Positions 1-8,092 of a stretch of DNA of 16,305 bases are shown piece by piece; the first letter of the stretch is position 1; every line of letters starts with the position of its first letter. The notes under the pieces are model-generated. The model did not search any database. It was not told the origin of the DNA and was given only the letters and a program-made list of their open reading frames with translations. This DNA comes from Alphaproteobacteria bacterium (lineage in GTDB: Bacteria; Pseudomonadota; Alphaproteobacteria; Micropepsales; Micropepsaceae): assembly GCA_003131925.1 (NCBI GenBank), contig PKWC01000097.1:10992-27296 (forward strand), given 5' to 3'. The translations under genes and the position numbers were made by a program.

Positions 1-1395
1 ATAGCGCGCGCGCGCGGCCGGCGAGAACGATGCATCGAACGGCAGCCCGGCATAGGTCTGCAGCGCATCGAGCGGCGTCAGCGTCGTCGGTGACACCGCG
101 GGATAATGAGCAAGCACCTGCCCGGTTTCGGCCACCGCCAGCGTGAACAGATGCGGGCGTCCGTCGCACCAGCGCGGCGGAATGGCCAATTCGATCCGCC
201 TCTGTCGCCCGGCGCCAGAAAGCTTTTCCTCCGCCGCGTGGTCTCCATCGATGCGCAGCACAAGCGAGGGGTTCTCATCCAGCTCCGCTGCCAGAGAAAT
301 TGCGGCAACAACACGATCGCCCGAGATGTCCGCGATTTCACCCGTGATCACGACGGGCGCGCGGAACTCGATCGGCGAACCTTCGACGTCGAATCCCGTC
401 GCGCGGTCGACGATGCGCAGGGAATGGAGCCCCCCATCACAGCACGCCAGCGGGAGGGGCAGGACGAGATGCGCATAGCTGCTCGCCCGCCGGGAAGGAA
501 ACTTCAGAGCCTGCGCAGGTGCAGGCTCCCAATCCGGTGTCGCAGCGGACACACAGCGCCCAAACCAGAGCCTGGTGGCGAACAGGCAGCCATCCGCAGC
601 AGCCGGCAGCCGTTCGGCGCCCAGCGCGAGCGTGGCGGCGTTTGCGCCCTCGGGAGCGCGCGTGCGCAATGAGACGCGCGTGTAGTCGGCGATTTTCGTG
701 CCGCCGGGGATTTCGGGCGGGATTGCCTCCTCCCGCTCCTGCAGCAGGCGGCCTTGCCCGTCATGGAAGGCAAGAATAAGCCTGCCGGTGCAGCGGTGAG
801 TCGCGAAATAGCCGGCGAAGCAATAGTCCTCGCCCGCGGCCACTTCGATCGGTTCCGGACGTTCTTCCTCGCCGACATGGTCGATGCGGATTTCTCTCTC
901 CGGCGCCTTTATCCACGCATAGGCTGTTCCCGCGCCTTCCAGCCGTGCGTGTTCATCGAAGTTGATCGTCAGCCGCTGCGAAAGGCCGCCCTCGCGTGCA
1001 ACTAGCCAGGGCGAGACTTCGGCGGCAGCGAAATCGCTGTTGGCGATCATGTTGACGAAGCGGACGGCCGGAGCGGAGCCGCCCCCGGAGCCGACCGGGA
1101 CCACTTTCGAATCATCGATCACAAAGGAGAAGTCTTCGGCATCCCTGCTGTCGGGATCGAAGGCCACCGAAATCTCGCAGCTGCGGTTCCGGTGCAAAAT
1201 TCCCGCGGGCGCGATCTGCGGCACCTCGGGCAATTCCATCGCGACACTCGCGTTCAGGCGTTCGTCGACCGCAGGCGAGGACCGGCCCGGCGGGCTGGCC
1301 GCTTCCGCAACATCCACAGCATCCGGTTGTCCAGACACTGCTGCAGGTACACGCGATTTCACCAGATGCCTTCGATGCGAGAGGAGCGGAATCAT
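1..1395 (-). CDS. Partial large protein, beta-rich CBM-like N-terminal region (C-terminus outside window)
   Basis: The minus-strand frame is open from an ATG at 1395 to the window edge, giving 465 residues with the C-terminus missing. A GGAG lies about 9 nt before the ATG; the frame is also open further upstream, so the start is not certain. Residues 1-60 form an Ala/Pro/Ser-rich linker. Residues about 113-281 alternate beta-type segments and carry NSDF followed by SPW (119-130), then YCFAGYF, RLILAFHDGQG and TRVSLRTRAPEG, a pattern like CBM4/9-type jelly rolls. A further beta-rich stretch follows at about 340-435. No signal peptide, membrane segment or catalytic motif is visible. The neighbouring 1325-residue protein also places a lectin-like region ahead of glycosyltransferase domains, so a glycosyltransferase may follow beyond the edge, but this is inference. 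Confidence is high that it is coding and low for function. Confidence 0.75.
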   Translation of the reverse strand, partial: MIPLLSHRRHLVKSRVPAAVSGQPDAVDVAEAASPPGRSSPAVDERLNASVAMELPEVPQIAPAGILHRNRSCEISVAFDPDSRDAEDFSFVIDDSKVVPVGSGGGSAPAVRFVNMIANSDFAAAEVSPWLVAREGGLSQRLTINFDEHARLEGAGTAYAWIKAPEREIRIDHVGEEERPEPIEVAAGEDYCFAGYFATHRCTGRLILAFHDGQGRLLQEREEAIPPEIPGGTKIADYTRVSLRTRAPEGANAATLALGAERLPAAADGCLFATRLWFGRCVSAATPDWEPAPAQALKFPSRRASSYAHLVLPLPLACCDGGLHSLRIVDRATGFDVEGSPIEFRAPVVITGEIADISGDRVVAAISLAAELDENPSLVLRIDGDHAAEEKLSGAGRQRRIELAIPPRWCDGRPHLFTLAVAETGQVLAHYPAVSPTTLTPLDALQTYAGLPFDASFSPAARARY

Positions 1396-1434
1396 ACGCC
1401 GGGACTCCGGGCCTGCCAATGCGGCGCGCAAAGA

Positions 1435-1527
1435 CCCGATTGAATCAAATGTTAGAAATTTCTCGGAGTGTCGGGAGGCAGCCCAAAACCCGCTCTCCGC
1501 GCCTGGAGCCTGCAGCCCGATTGAATC
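1435..1527. repeat. 12-bp direct repeat CCCGATTGAATC, two copies
   Basis: Identical CCCGATTGAATC copies lie at 1435-1446 and 1516-1527, spaced 81 bp start to start, inside the divergent promoter region. A paired regulator site is possible; chance is not excluded for two 12-mers. Confidence 0.4.
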
Positions 1528-1616
1528 CTCGCGACTCGCAAGCTACTCTGAACGGCCCGGAAGGGCGTTCAGGCCGAAGCAGCAATTCACTCGGCGAGCA
1601 GGGGGCAGGTTGCCAT

Positions 1617-1666
1617 CCATCCGTTCACCGCGAGCGGTTCCATGTGGCACAAACGCGAACGGATGG
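1617..1666 (+). promoter_or_regulatory. Compound stem-loop in leader of sulfotransferase-like gene
   Basis: CCATCCGTTC (1617-1626) pairs perfectly with GAACGGATGG (1657-1666). Between the arms, ACCGC (1627-1631) and GCGGT (1634-1638) form a small inner hairpin stacked on the outer stem. The structure ends 22 nt before the ATG at 1689 and 12 nt before its AAGGA ribosome binding site. It could be a structured leader or a dyad operator; it has no run of T that would suggest a terminator. Confidence 0.45.
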
Positions 1667-1688
1667 CTGCAGGAGACGAAGGACGGGA

Positions 1689-2369
1689 ATGAAAATTGAC
1701 CGGCATGCGACGTCGATCGGGCTTTTCCCCGGCGAGGCGACGCTAAGCGCAAAGACTGCGATCGTTTTCGGCGTCGCGCGCGGGGGAACCAGCATGGTCG
1801 CCGGCGCCGCCCGCGGTCTGGGTTTCTACATGGGACATGCGCTCGAGAACAACAACGAAGATCTCGAGTTCAGCTACAAGTCGCTGGAGCAGATGAAGAA
1901 TACCATACGGGCGCGCAACGTACAGTATCGAAAATGGGGCTGGAAGTTTCCGGCCGCAGCGAATTATCTCGACGAACTGCTGGCGCATGTGAGAAACCCG
2001 CATTTGATTGTCGTGTGCCGGGATCTCGCGGCCACGTCGGCCGGGCACGTTCGCTGGCACCAGCGGGAGACGAGCTTCGCCATCTCCGACATACTGCTCC
2101 AGACGCAGAAGAACATTCTGCTCGCTTTTCGGTGGCGCGTGCCGGCGTTGCTGGTCAGTTATGAAAAAGCCACGCTGCGACCGGCCAAGTTCATCGGCGA
2201 GCTATCGCAATTCCTGGGCGAACCGGTGGAAGTCGACCGGGAAAAGCTGATCGCCTATCTGGCGCCGGGGAAATACAAGAAGTTCGAGGATTCGGTCACG
2301 GCGGACCTGCCGACCGACACGCAGGAGCAGGTACAAGCAGCGGAGCCTGCGGCGCCCGCCACGGCCTAG
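1689..2369 (+). CDS. Small P-loop sulfotransferase-like protein
   Basis: A 226-residue protein. The start is chosen at ATG 1689 because AAGGA sits 5 nt upstream and the P-loop then lies at the usual distance from the N-terminus; the frame could be extended upstream to 1419 but without support. Residues 25-36 (IVFGVARGGTSM) match the 5'-phosphosulfate-binding loop of PAPS-dependent sulfotransferases of the GxxRxGTS type, with Arg31 where cytosolic enzymes have Lys. The segment LIVVCRDLAATS (106-117) fits the 3'-phosphate-binding strand-loop, though it is weak. The tail after residue 205 is Ala/Pro/Glu-rich and probably disordered. It stands alone on the plus strand, converging on the large glycosyltransferase gene. 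The likely role is sulfation of a glycan; a P-loop protein with another substrate is possible. Confidence 0.7.
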   Translation: MKIDRHATSIGLFPGEATLSAKTAIVFGVARGGTSMVAGAARGLGFYMGHALENNNEDLEFSYKSLEQMKNTIRARNVQYRKWGWKFPAAANYLDELLAHVRNPHLIVVCRDLAATSAGHVRWHQRETSFAISDILLQTQKNILLAFRWRVPALLVSYEKATLRPAKFIGELSQFLGEPVEVDREKLIAYLAPGKYKKFEDSVTADLPTDTQEQVQAAEPAAPATA

Positions 2370-2410
2370 TACCTGCTTTCGAACGTAAGTAATTCGTGAA
2401 CCAACAAAAG

Positions 2411-2525
2411 TTTAACGCAGTGGACGCAGAGGTTGCGGTGTGGACGCGGGAAGTCGATGGCGCGCGAAGCGCGCAAAGAAATACCTCTGCGTCCACTGCG
2501 CATCCTCTGTGCCCTCTGCGTTAAA
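2411..2525. repeat. Long inverted repeat between convergent genes
   Basis: CGCAGTGGACGCAGAGG (2416-2432) is a perfect 17-bp inverse of 2484-2500, and the outer TTTAACGCAG (2411-2420) also pairs with CTGCGTTAAA (2516-2525). A second hairpin GCGCGC-GAA-GCGCGC (2460-2474) lies in the loop, and TGGACGC recurs at 2441-2447. The element fills the gap between a plus-strand stop (2369) and a minus-strand stop (2540), so it could end transcription from both sides. Its CTCTGCG-rich wording resembles dispersed intergenic repeats of GC-rich bacteria, from memory only. Confidence 0.7.
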
Positions 2526-2539
2526 TCTGCCTTCGTGCC

Positions 2540-5500
2540 TCATGCGCTGGTCTGTTCATGGGGCAGGACGAGCGGCCGACGCTGTTCGGCAAACAAAATC
2601 TGCCGGTAGAATACCGCCAATTCCTTGGCCTGCTCTTCCGTTTTGCGAAAGTCCGGTTTCGGCAGCGGTGCGACGCGAAATCGGGCGGGTTCGTTGTCTA
2701 TCTGTCTTAGAACCCTGACGAGCTCGGAACTGTCGGACACATCTACGACAAAGCCATTTTCATCCGCGATTACGTCTTCGCCGACGGCGCCGCGATTCGA
2801 GGCGATGACCCACATTCCGGCCATCAGCGCCTCGCGCGTCACCAGGCCAAACGATTCGGGCCACAACGACGGTGCAAGGAGCACGTCCAGATCATCGTAA
2901 AGTTCCATGATCCGATTCTGCGGAACCTTGCCGATGATACGGACGGGCGTCGTTCCCCACACTTCGTCGGCGCGCATTTCCCGATAGCCGAGAGAATGAT
3001 CGACCACCCGCAGCGACAGATTGCGGAAACTCGTGGACTGCAGTGTCCGCTTGATGAGTCCATAGCCCTTATGGTCGGATATTCCGCCAAGGAAGCCGAG
3101 ACGCACCTTGCCATCGTCGCTTGGACGCCGCTTCGAGGGCGGCAGTTTCGACACGCCGTTGGGAAGTGTGCGGATATTGGATACCCCATAGGCACGGTAC
3201 ACCTGCTCGAACGGCGCCGACACCGACAGCACCCGCTCGGCACGAGCCAGTGCCGTTCGCAGCCGGACAGCCCGGCCGATCCGCGCTGCGGCTTTTGTTC
3301 CGCCGCGCTTGAGCGCCTTGATCGCCCCTGATTCCTCCTCGGAGACGAGTTTGCCCTTCTCGTCCACCAGGAATTGATGGTCCGATATCCACCAGCCGTC
3401 GTGCACGGTAACGAGGTATGGAATCTTCAGCTTCTGCGCCGCCTCGACCGTGCAAACCGACAGACGCTGCATGCAATGGAAATGAATCAAGGAAGGCTTC
3501 CAAAGCTCCAGATGGGTGCGAAAAATTCGCCCCATCTCGTCATCAGCTGGTTCCCAATCCATCCCTGCCTTCACGGGATGGGTGACCGAGGTCACCCGCA
3601 CACCGTGGTAGTAGCTTGTCCGCACCTGATACGGATTGCGCGCGCCCTCGACCGCGCAGAAGACCTGAAATTCGAACTCGTCGCCGAAATGGTCCTGCAA
3701 ATATTCGAGATTGTCGCGCACGACACGCGTGGCCCCGCCGGTCATCTGCGGCCAGAAAAAGACGTTTACGAGGAGAATCAGCGGCTTTTTCGATTGGGTG
3801 ACCTGCAGCGGCGAACGGTCTTTGAACGACGCCTTGATGATATCGGCGATATTGTCGGCACCCGCCGCGAGGCTGTACTTCGAAAACGCAAGCTGATTTG
3901 CGTTTTGTCCAATGCCCTTCCTCACCTCGGGTGAATCGATCAGCGCCGCGAGCTTTTGTTTCCAGGCCTCCTCGGAATCGGCAAGCATCGCATCACGACC
4001 GTCGGTCAACAGTTCCGTGTGGGTCTGGGTGGCGGAGACGATCGACGGAATGCCCAGCATCGCCGCTTCCAGCCATTTGATCTCGCTTTTGCAATCGCTG
4101 ATGACGCCCGGCTTCAGGACCGAGAGATTGATGTCGGCCTCCGAAAGCGCCGCCCAATATGTATTGACATCCCACACCGGAGGAAGCTGCGTGATCCTGC
4201 CCGCGTGGGGCTGCAGCACGTCCGGCAGCGGCAGATAGCCCATGGTAACAAGGCGCACATTGGGCCGGGTGCGAAACATTTCGGCGATGGCCGGCGCGGC
4301 CACGATTTCGAAGTCCTCATTGTGGGCCTTCGTCCCGCTCGCGTAGAACAGCGTCACTTCATCCGAACGGTGCCCCGATGCCCAATCGAGGCACCCGGCG
4401 ACGAAGCGTTCGTGCCGGCTGTCCATCGCATTGCGGTGCAGGAAACATTTTTTCCTGGCGACAACCGGCTCCATGCGGCGTTGCAATGCCGGAGTCGATG
4501 CAATTCCGTAGTCGCATAGCGTCATCGCCCGCTCGAAAAGCGGGGCATCGACGACGAGGTGTGCGTATTCCTCGGCGCCCAGCTGACCGCGATAATTCTC
4601 GATGGAGTCGGGGAAATATTCCGGATCATAGACCAGATCGTCAACTTCGTAGAGTGTTATCACTCCGATCTGGCGGCAGTAGAGAATGGCCTTCTCGATA
4701 TCGGGGAACGCGGGCACGCGGTAAAAGATCGCCACATCGTAGGCGCCTGCTTCAGACATGAATCGCTGCGGCTGGTCTTGCGGAATGAAGTCGGCTTCGA
4801 AGCCGGCCTGGCGCAATTGCTCCAGCTTCTGCTCGACCCGATAGAATGTGCATTGCCGCAGATAAGGCGTTCCGAACAGCAGAATGCGGGGCGCGCCGGT
4901 ACGGGTGGCGAGTGTGCCCGCGCGTGCGCCGAACACGCCGGCAGGCGTATCGTCGGCCACGCACACGTCGCGGAAGGTCGATCTTATTGTCGCGACGGCC
5001 TCTTCCCTTTGCCCGCTCATCGCAAGAGCTTTGGCTCTCTTGAAATCGAATTCGAATACTTTGCGCACCAGATCGTCGATGATCTCGTTCGCCTCGGCGC
5101 GATCGGGATGCTGCTCCAGCATCGTCTGCGCCTGGTCGAGAGCGGCGCGAATCCGGCCCAGGCCCTCTTCTGCCTGTATCAGATTGCGATGAGTCCAGTA
5201 GGTGGCGGCGCCGAGCGCCGCCACCTGGGAATAAGCGTGGTGTGCAGCAGCGTAGTCGGAGCATCGCAGCAGCACGTCACCCAGATGCTGCCAGGTCTGC
5301 GCCCGGCTCGCATCCAGGAGAATCGAGCGCCAATAGAGGCGAACGGCCATTTCGGAATGGCCGTGGAGCACCTGAGCGTCCGCAAGATCCTTGTAAATGG
5401 CGGCTGATGCGGACGTCTCGTCCAGGGGAGCCACAAGCGCGCCCGTTGCCGGTATCTGACTGATCCAGTGCTCGAACGCATCCCATTTCGTCTGGAAGTG

Positions 5501-6517
5501 CGCCCCCGCATCGGACGATAAAGCCGCGGGCAACCCTGGTTCGATCCCAATACTCCAGCCGGATCGCGCCAAAAGCTTTGCGTAGCGCTCGGCGGTGAAC
5601 GAGGCAGGTATCTCCGGGATGGTCAAGCCCAGCCGCTTGAGCAGGATCGCCTCGGAAGGCGCCCGACCCTCCTGGCGGCCAAACGAAAGCCAATGCGCAT
5701 AGGCCTCCGGCGGGGAAAGGTCCTCCACATCCTCGTAGCGCGCCAGATAAAAGGCGGGGTCGAAAATCTCGGCACCATTGAACTGCCGCAGCTGATCGAT
5801 TCCTTCGTTGACAAAATGTTCGAGCGCCTCGCCACGGTCCGTGAAACGGCCGTGGAGATCCGGATTGAGATCGACATAGGTTTGCAGGTCGAAGACACGC
5901 ATCGTCTCCAGGAAACCGGGAGTTTGATCGCGCAGCATCGGCAGAAAATCGCTGTCCTGCTGCTGAACGGCTGACATGGGAGATAGCGTGTCGCCGAAGA
6001 GCTCGCCCTCGGGCGTCAGCACCCTCACCTGTCCATACGCGCAGATTTTGTGCAGCCGCGTCAGTGGCAATGGTCTGCGGTCGGGCAGCGATAGGGAAAT
6101 CAGGCTGGAGCCGGCAAAATGGAGCGCAATCTCGGAATGGTTGCCAAGATCCAGCTCGTACAAACCGGGTTGCAATTCGCCGAGCACGTTCCGCTCGGTT
6201 TCCCACGTTCCCGCCGTATACGTGTTCAGAACAATTTTGTTTTCTCTGGGCCGAAAGCCGACATGCACGAAATCATCGAACGTGACGTATATGTTAAGAC
6301 CCGATTCCTCGGAACCGGAATTGTAGGAGAAGGGGATCACGCCCAGGCCCTGCAACTCGTGTGCATGATCCCGATTTTCGATCTGCACATCTGATTCGGG
6401 ACGCGACTTTCCCTCGGTTGCATCTCCTGCGGGTTCGCTCACCGGCGGCACAGCAGCGTTGTCGTGGCCCTTGCCGGCGCGAAGTTGCCGGGACGCATTT
6501 ACCAAGGATTTGAGCAT
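2540..6517 (-). CDS. Multidomain protein: galectin-like segment, repeats, TPR-like region and two glycosyltransferase domains
   Basis: A 1325-residue protein starting at ATG 6517, chosen over the upstream ATG at 6610 because GGAGGGG precedes it at 5-nt spacing. Residues 1-55 are a polar linker. Residues 60-170 are beta-rich with VHVGFRPRE (84-92), IVLN (95-98) and WETER (105-109), resembling the galectin HxNxR...VxN...WxxE signature, with Gly in place of the Asn of HxNxR. Residues 208-290 carry two YL/YV-DL/DV repeats (e.g. FDPAFYLARY at 252-261). Residues 372-475 look like TPR helices. A GT-B glycosyltransferase domain spans about 543-900 (EIKWLEAAMLGIP, 812-824). A second, GT4-like, spans about 912-1310 with the E-x7-E motif at E1221/E1229. 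No signal peptide or membrane segment is seen, so it is probably cytoplasmic. The likely role is glycosyl transfer in surface polysaccharide synthesis; donor and acceptor are unknown. Confidence 0.88.
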   Translation of the reverse strand: MLKSLVNASRQLRAGKGHDNAAVPPVSEPAGDATEGKSRPESDVQIENRDHAHELQGLGVIPFSYNSGSEESGLNIYVTFDDFVHVGFRPRENKIVLNTYTAGTWETERNVLGELQPGLYELDLGNHSEIALHFAGSSLISLSLPDRRPLPLTRLHKICAYGQVRVLTPEGELFGDTLSPMSAVQQQDSDFLPMLRDQTPGFLETMRVFDLQTYVDLNPDLHGRFTDRGEALEHFVNEGIDQLRQFNGAEIFDPAFYLARYEDVEDLSPPEAYAHWLSFGRQEGRAPSEAILLKRLGLTIPEIPASFTAERYAKLLARSGWSIGIEPGLPAALSSDAGAHFQTKWDAFEHWISQIPATGALVAPLDETSASAAIYKDLADAQVLHGHSEMAVRLYWRSILLDASRAQTWQHLGDVLLRCSDYAAAHHAYSQVAALGAATYWTHRNLIQAEEGLGRIRAALDQAQTMLEQHPDRAEANEIIDDLVRKVFEFDFKRAKALAMSGQREEAVATIRSTFRDVCVADDTPAGVFGARAGTLATRTGAPRILLFGTPYLRQCTFYRVEQKLEQLRQAGFEADFIPQDQPQRFMSEAGAYDVAIFYRVPAFPDIEKAILYCRQIGVITLYEVDDLVYDPEYFPDSIENYRGQLGAEEYAHLVVDAPLFERAMTLCDYGIASTPALQRRMEPVVARKKCFLHRNAMDSRHERFVAGCLDWASGHRSDEVTLFYASGTKAHNEDFEIVAAPAIAEMFRTRPNVRLVTMGYLPLPDVLQPHAGRITQLPPVWDVNTYWAALSEADINLSVLKPGVISDCKSEIKWLEAAMLGIPSIVSATQTHTELLTDGRDAMLADSEEAWKQKLAALIDSPEVRKGIGQNANQLAFSKYSLAAGADNIADIIKASFKDRSPLQVTQSKKPLILLVNVFFWPQMTGGATRVVRDNLEYLQDHFGDEFEFQVFCAVEGARNPYQVRTSYYHGVRVTSVTHPVKAGMDWEPADDEMGRIFRTHLELWKPSLIHFHCMQRLSVCTVEAAQKLKIPYLVTVHDGWWISDHQFLVDEKGKLVSEEESGAIKALKRGGTKAAARIGRAVRLRTALARAERVLSVSAPFEQVYRAYGVSNIRTLPNGVSKLPPSKRRPSDDGKVRLGFLGGISDHKGYGLIKRTLQSTSFRNLSLRVVDHSLGYREMRADEVWGTTPVRIIGKVPQNRIMELYDDLDVLLAPSLWPESFGLVTREALMAGMWVIASNRGAVGEDVIADENGFVVDVSDSSELVRVLRQIDNEPARFRVAPLPKPDFRKTEEQAKELAVFYRQILFAEQRRPLVLPHEQTSA

Positions 6518-6889
6518 GAAGACCCCTCCGGCTCGCTGCTCGCGGCGAATAGTCAGTGAGCGGTTACAATAGGCAATGTCCCCGTACAGGTCCACACCCG
6601 CGAGCTCCACCGAGATCCGGCGGAAAATCGCAGGAATCGGGCCATCGCAAAATATTCAAGCGAGGAATTCCCGCCAGCGCGACGGCAGCTGGATGCCGTT
6701 GCATTTTATTTTCCCCGCCGCTACCTCTTGCCGGCGCGGGACGGCAATCGACCCTGGCGTTTGCAGCAAATTCCTATCTATTGATCAAGGCTGGCCGGTC
6801 GAAGTAGAGCACGCGACGGAATTGGCCGAGCGACGCTCCTCGCGGCGCTGCCGTCACGCGGATCGAATTACCGGCTTCAGGAAGATGCC
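6518..6889. other. Divergent intergenic region, 372 bp
   Basis: This gap lies between the 1325-residue protein gene (minus) and the first sulfotransferase gene of the plus-strand trio, and must supply both promoters. I see a small hairpin ACGGCA-6 nt-TGCCGT (6682-6699) followed by an AT-rich stretch GCATTTTATTTT, and another AT-rich patch around 6768-6785. Neither gives a promoter assignment I would defend. The short reading frames here look random. Confidence 0.5.
6523..6529 (-). promoter_or_regulatory. Ribosome binding site deciding the start at 6517
   Basis: Read on the minus strand, GGAGGGG lies 5 nt before ATG 6517. The alternative ATG 31 codons upstream has no comparable site. Confidence 0.7.
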
Positions 6890-7813
6890 ATGCCAGATCT
6901 GAAACCCCTTCGATATCCCGACTTCATCTGCATCGGGGCTCAAAAAGGCGGCACGACCTGGCTCGACCGCATGTTGCGCCAACATCCCGACATCTGGCTC
7001 CCGCCGACGAAGGAGGTGCACTATTTCAACAGGTTGTTGGAGCGCAGGACGGCCGCCTCGAAAGACGAGACCACAAAGATCGACGCAGCCCGGATGCAAT
7101 CCATTCTCGCCAGCATGCGCAGAGTTTTGAGCGAAGCAGGAACTCCCGCTGAAAAAATTGCAGAAATCTACTGCCTGAGCCTGATCGGAACACCTGAACC
7201 CACGGATGAAACGTATGGCAGAATATTTCAAACGGCACCCGAGAATAGGTTGTGCGGAGAAATAACGCCGAATTACGCCCGGCTTCCGGATGAATCCGTC
7301 CTGCACATGCTTCGTCTTCAGCCGAACCTGAAGATCATCTTCATACTGAGAGACCCGATCGAACGGGATTGGTCCCATCTGCGAATGCAGGATCAAAGGG
7401 GTGAATTGCAACGATTCGCCCATGCTGAGCGCCTTTTGAGGCCGGCGCTGCGCGGCTATTCCGATTACGCGACGACGATCGAGGTTTTCGGACGCAACGT
7501 TACGGCCAAGAATCTTCTAATTCTGTTTTTCGATGAGATTGTGGAGCAGCCCCATAAGCTCCTCAAAGAATTGTGTACCTTCCTCGGCGTCGACTATGCG
7601 CGCGCCACGTTCAAAAACGTCAACGAGGTGGTTCATGCGGGCCAACCCAAGCCGATGCCGCCGGAGTTGTACGCCACCCTTCGAGAGAAACTGGCGCCCG
7701 TTTACCGAAGGCTGCTGTCTTTGAACCATCCGGTCGTTGAAGAATGGTATCGCAAACACTACGGCGCGCAATCCCCAGCGTCGAATTTGTCGCCGGAAGT
7801 CGCCAGCGACTAG
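6890..7813 (+). CDS. Sulfotransferase (PAPS-dependent family)
   Basis: A 307-residue protein; ATG 6890 is preceded by AGGAAG at 5-nt spacing. It has the full sulfotransferase signature: 5'-phosphosulfate loop GAQKGGTTWL (16-25) with the catalytic-type Lys19, a KEVHYF segment (41-46), GEITPNYARLP (123-133), and the 3'-phosphate-binding region FILRDPIERDWS (151-162) with Arg154 and Ser162. The family transfers sulfate from PAPS to hydroxyl groups, here probably sugars given the surrounding glycosyltransferases. Length is normal for a bacterial carbohydrate-type sulfotransferase and there is no signal peptide. It leads a plus-strand run of three sulfotransferase genes, though 279 bp separate it from the next. 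The acceptor cannot be told from sequence. Confidence 0.88.
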   Translation: MPDLKPLRYPDFICIGAQKGGTTWLDRMLRQHPDIWLPPTKEVHYFNRLLERRTAASKDETTKIDAARMQSILASMRRVLSEAGTPAEKIAEIYCLSLIGTPEPTDETYGRIFQTAPENRLCGEITPNYARLPDESVLHMLRLQPNLKIIFILRDPIERDWSHLRMQDQRGELQRFAHAERLLRPALRGYSDYATTIEVFGRNVTAKNLLILFFDEIVEQPHKLLKELCTFLGVDYARATFKNVNEVVHAGQPKPMPPELYATLREKLAPVYRRLLSLNHPVVEEWYRKHYGAQSPASNLSPEVASD

Positions 7814-8092
7814 CGTGGTATCGCGTGCCGGTCACAGGCAGAAAATCGCAATCCGTCGTGGGCGCATTTTCACCGGCGGTGACATCCGTCGAAGAGCTTG
7901 CAATCTGGCTTGCCATTGTTGGGGTACTTTCCGAGCGGTATGGTGATGATCGATTCGAGGAAAAACAGTTCTCTCTTCACAACGGGACGGAAAGTGGCCA
8001 GGAGCAGTTCTGCCGATCCATGGCGAGATGGGTCGCTGACCGAAGCCACCGCATTCGAATTCTCGCAGACCAGAGTGACGCTCAGCGGAAGC
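7814..8092. other. Intergenic stretch between sulfotransferase genes, 279 bp
   Basis: No gene is supported here. The downstream sulfotransferase frame stays open back to 7898, but those 65 extra codons have no counterpart in its tandem paralog and no clear ribosome binding site. The overlapping minus-strand frame at 7870-8157 shows no recognisable motif. The stretch may contain a separate promoter. Confidence 0.4.

Larger units (their letters stand above)
1396..1688. other. Divergent intergenic region, 293 bp
   Basis: This gap separates two divergently transcribed genes starting at 1395 (minus) and 1689 (plus), so it should hold both promoters. I could not identify convincing -35/-10 pairs. 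It contains a 12-bp direct repeat CCCGATTGAATC (1435-1446 and 1516-1527) and a compound inverted repeat at 1617-1666. A reading frame runs through it in frame with the downstream gene, but it lacks a good ribosome binding site and its composition does not look like protein. Confidence 0.5.

Noticed and set aside
1..18. Alternating CG run at the left edge.
   Set aside because: It is explained by Ala/Arg codons in the minus-strand gene.
1419..1688. N-terminal extension of the gene at 1689 by 90 codons.
   Set aside because: No ribosome binding site at 1419, composition unlike protein, and the P-loop is already near the N-terminus with the 1689 start.
106..1699. Long plus-strand reading frames at 106-672 and 962-1699.
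   Set aside because: They lie opposite the continuous minus-strand frame of 465 codons, are Arg-rich and low in recognisable motifs, as expected for antisense frames in GC-rich DNA.
6682..6710. Hairpin followed by an AT-rich run resembling a terminator.
   Set aside because: It lies in a divergent gap with no gene reading into it, and the stem is only 6 bp.
7898..8092. N-terminal extension of sulfotransferase paralog A by 65 codons.
   Set aside because: Its tandem paralog begins right before TPFFGIGAMRA, and the extension shows no family similarity.
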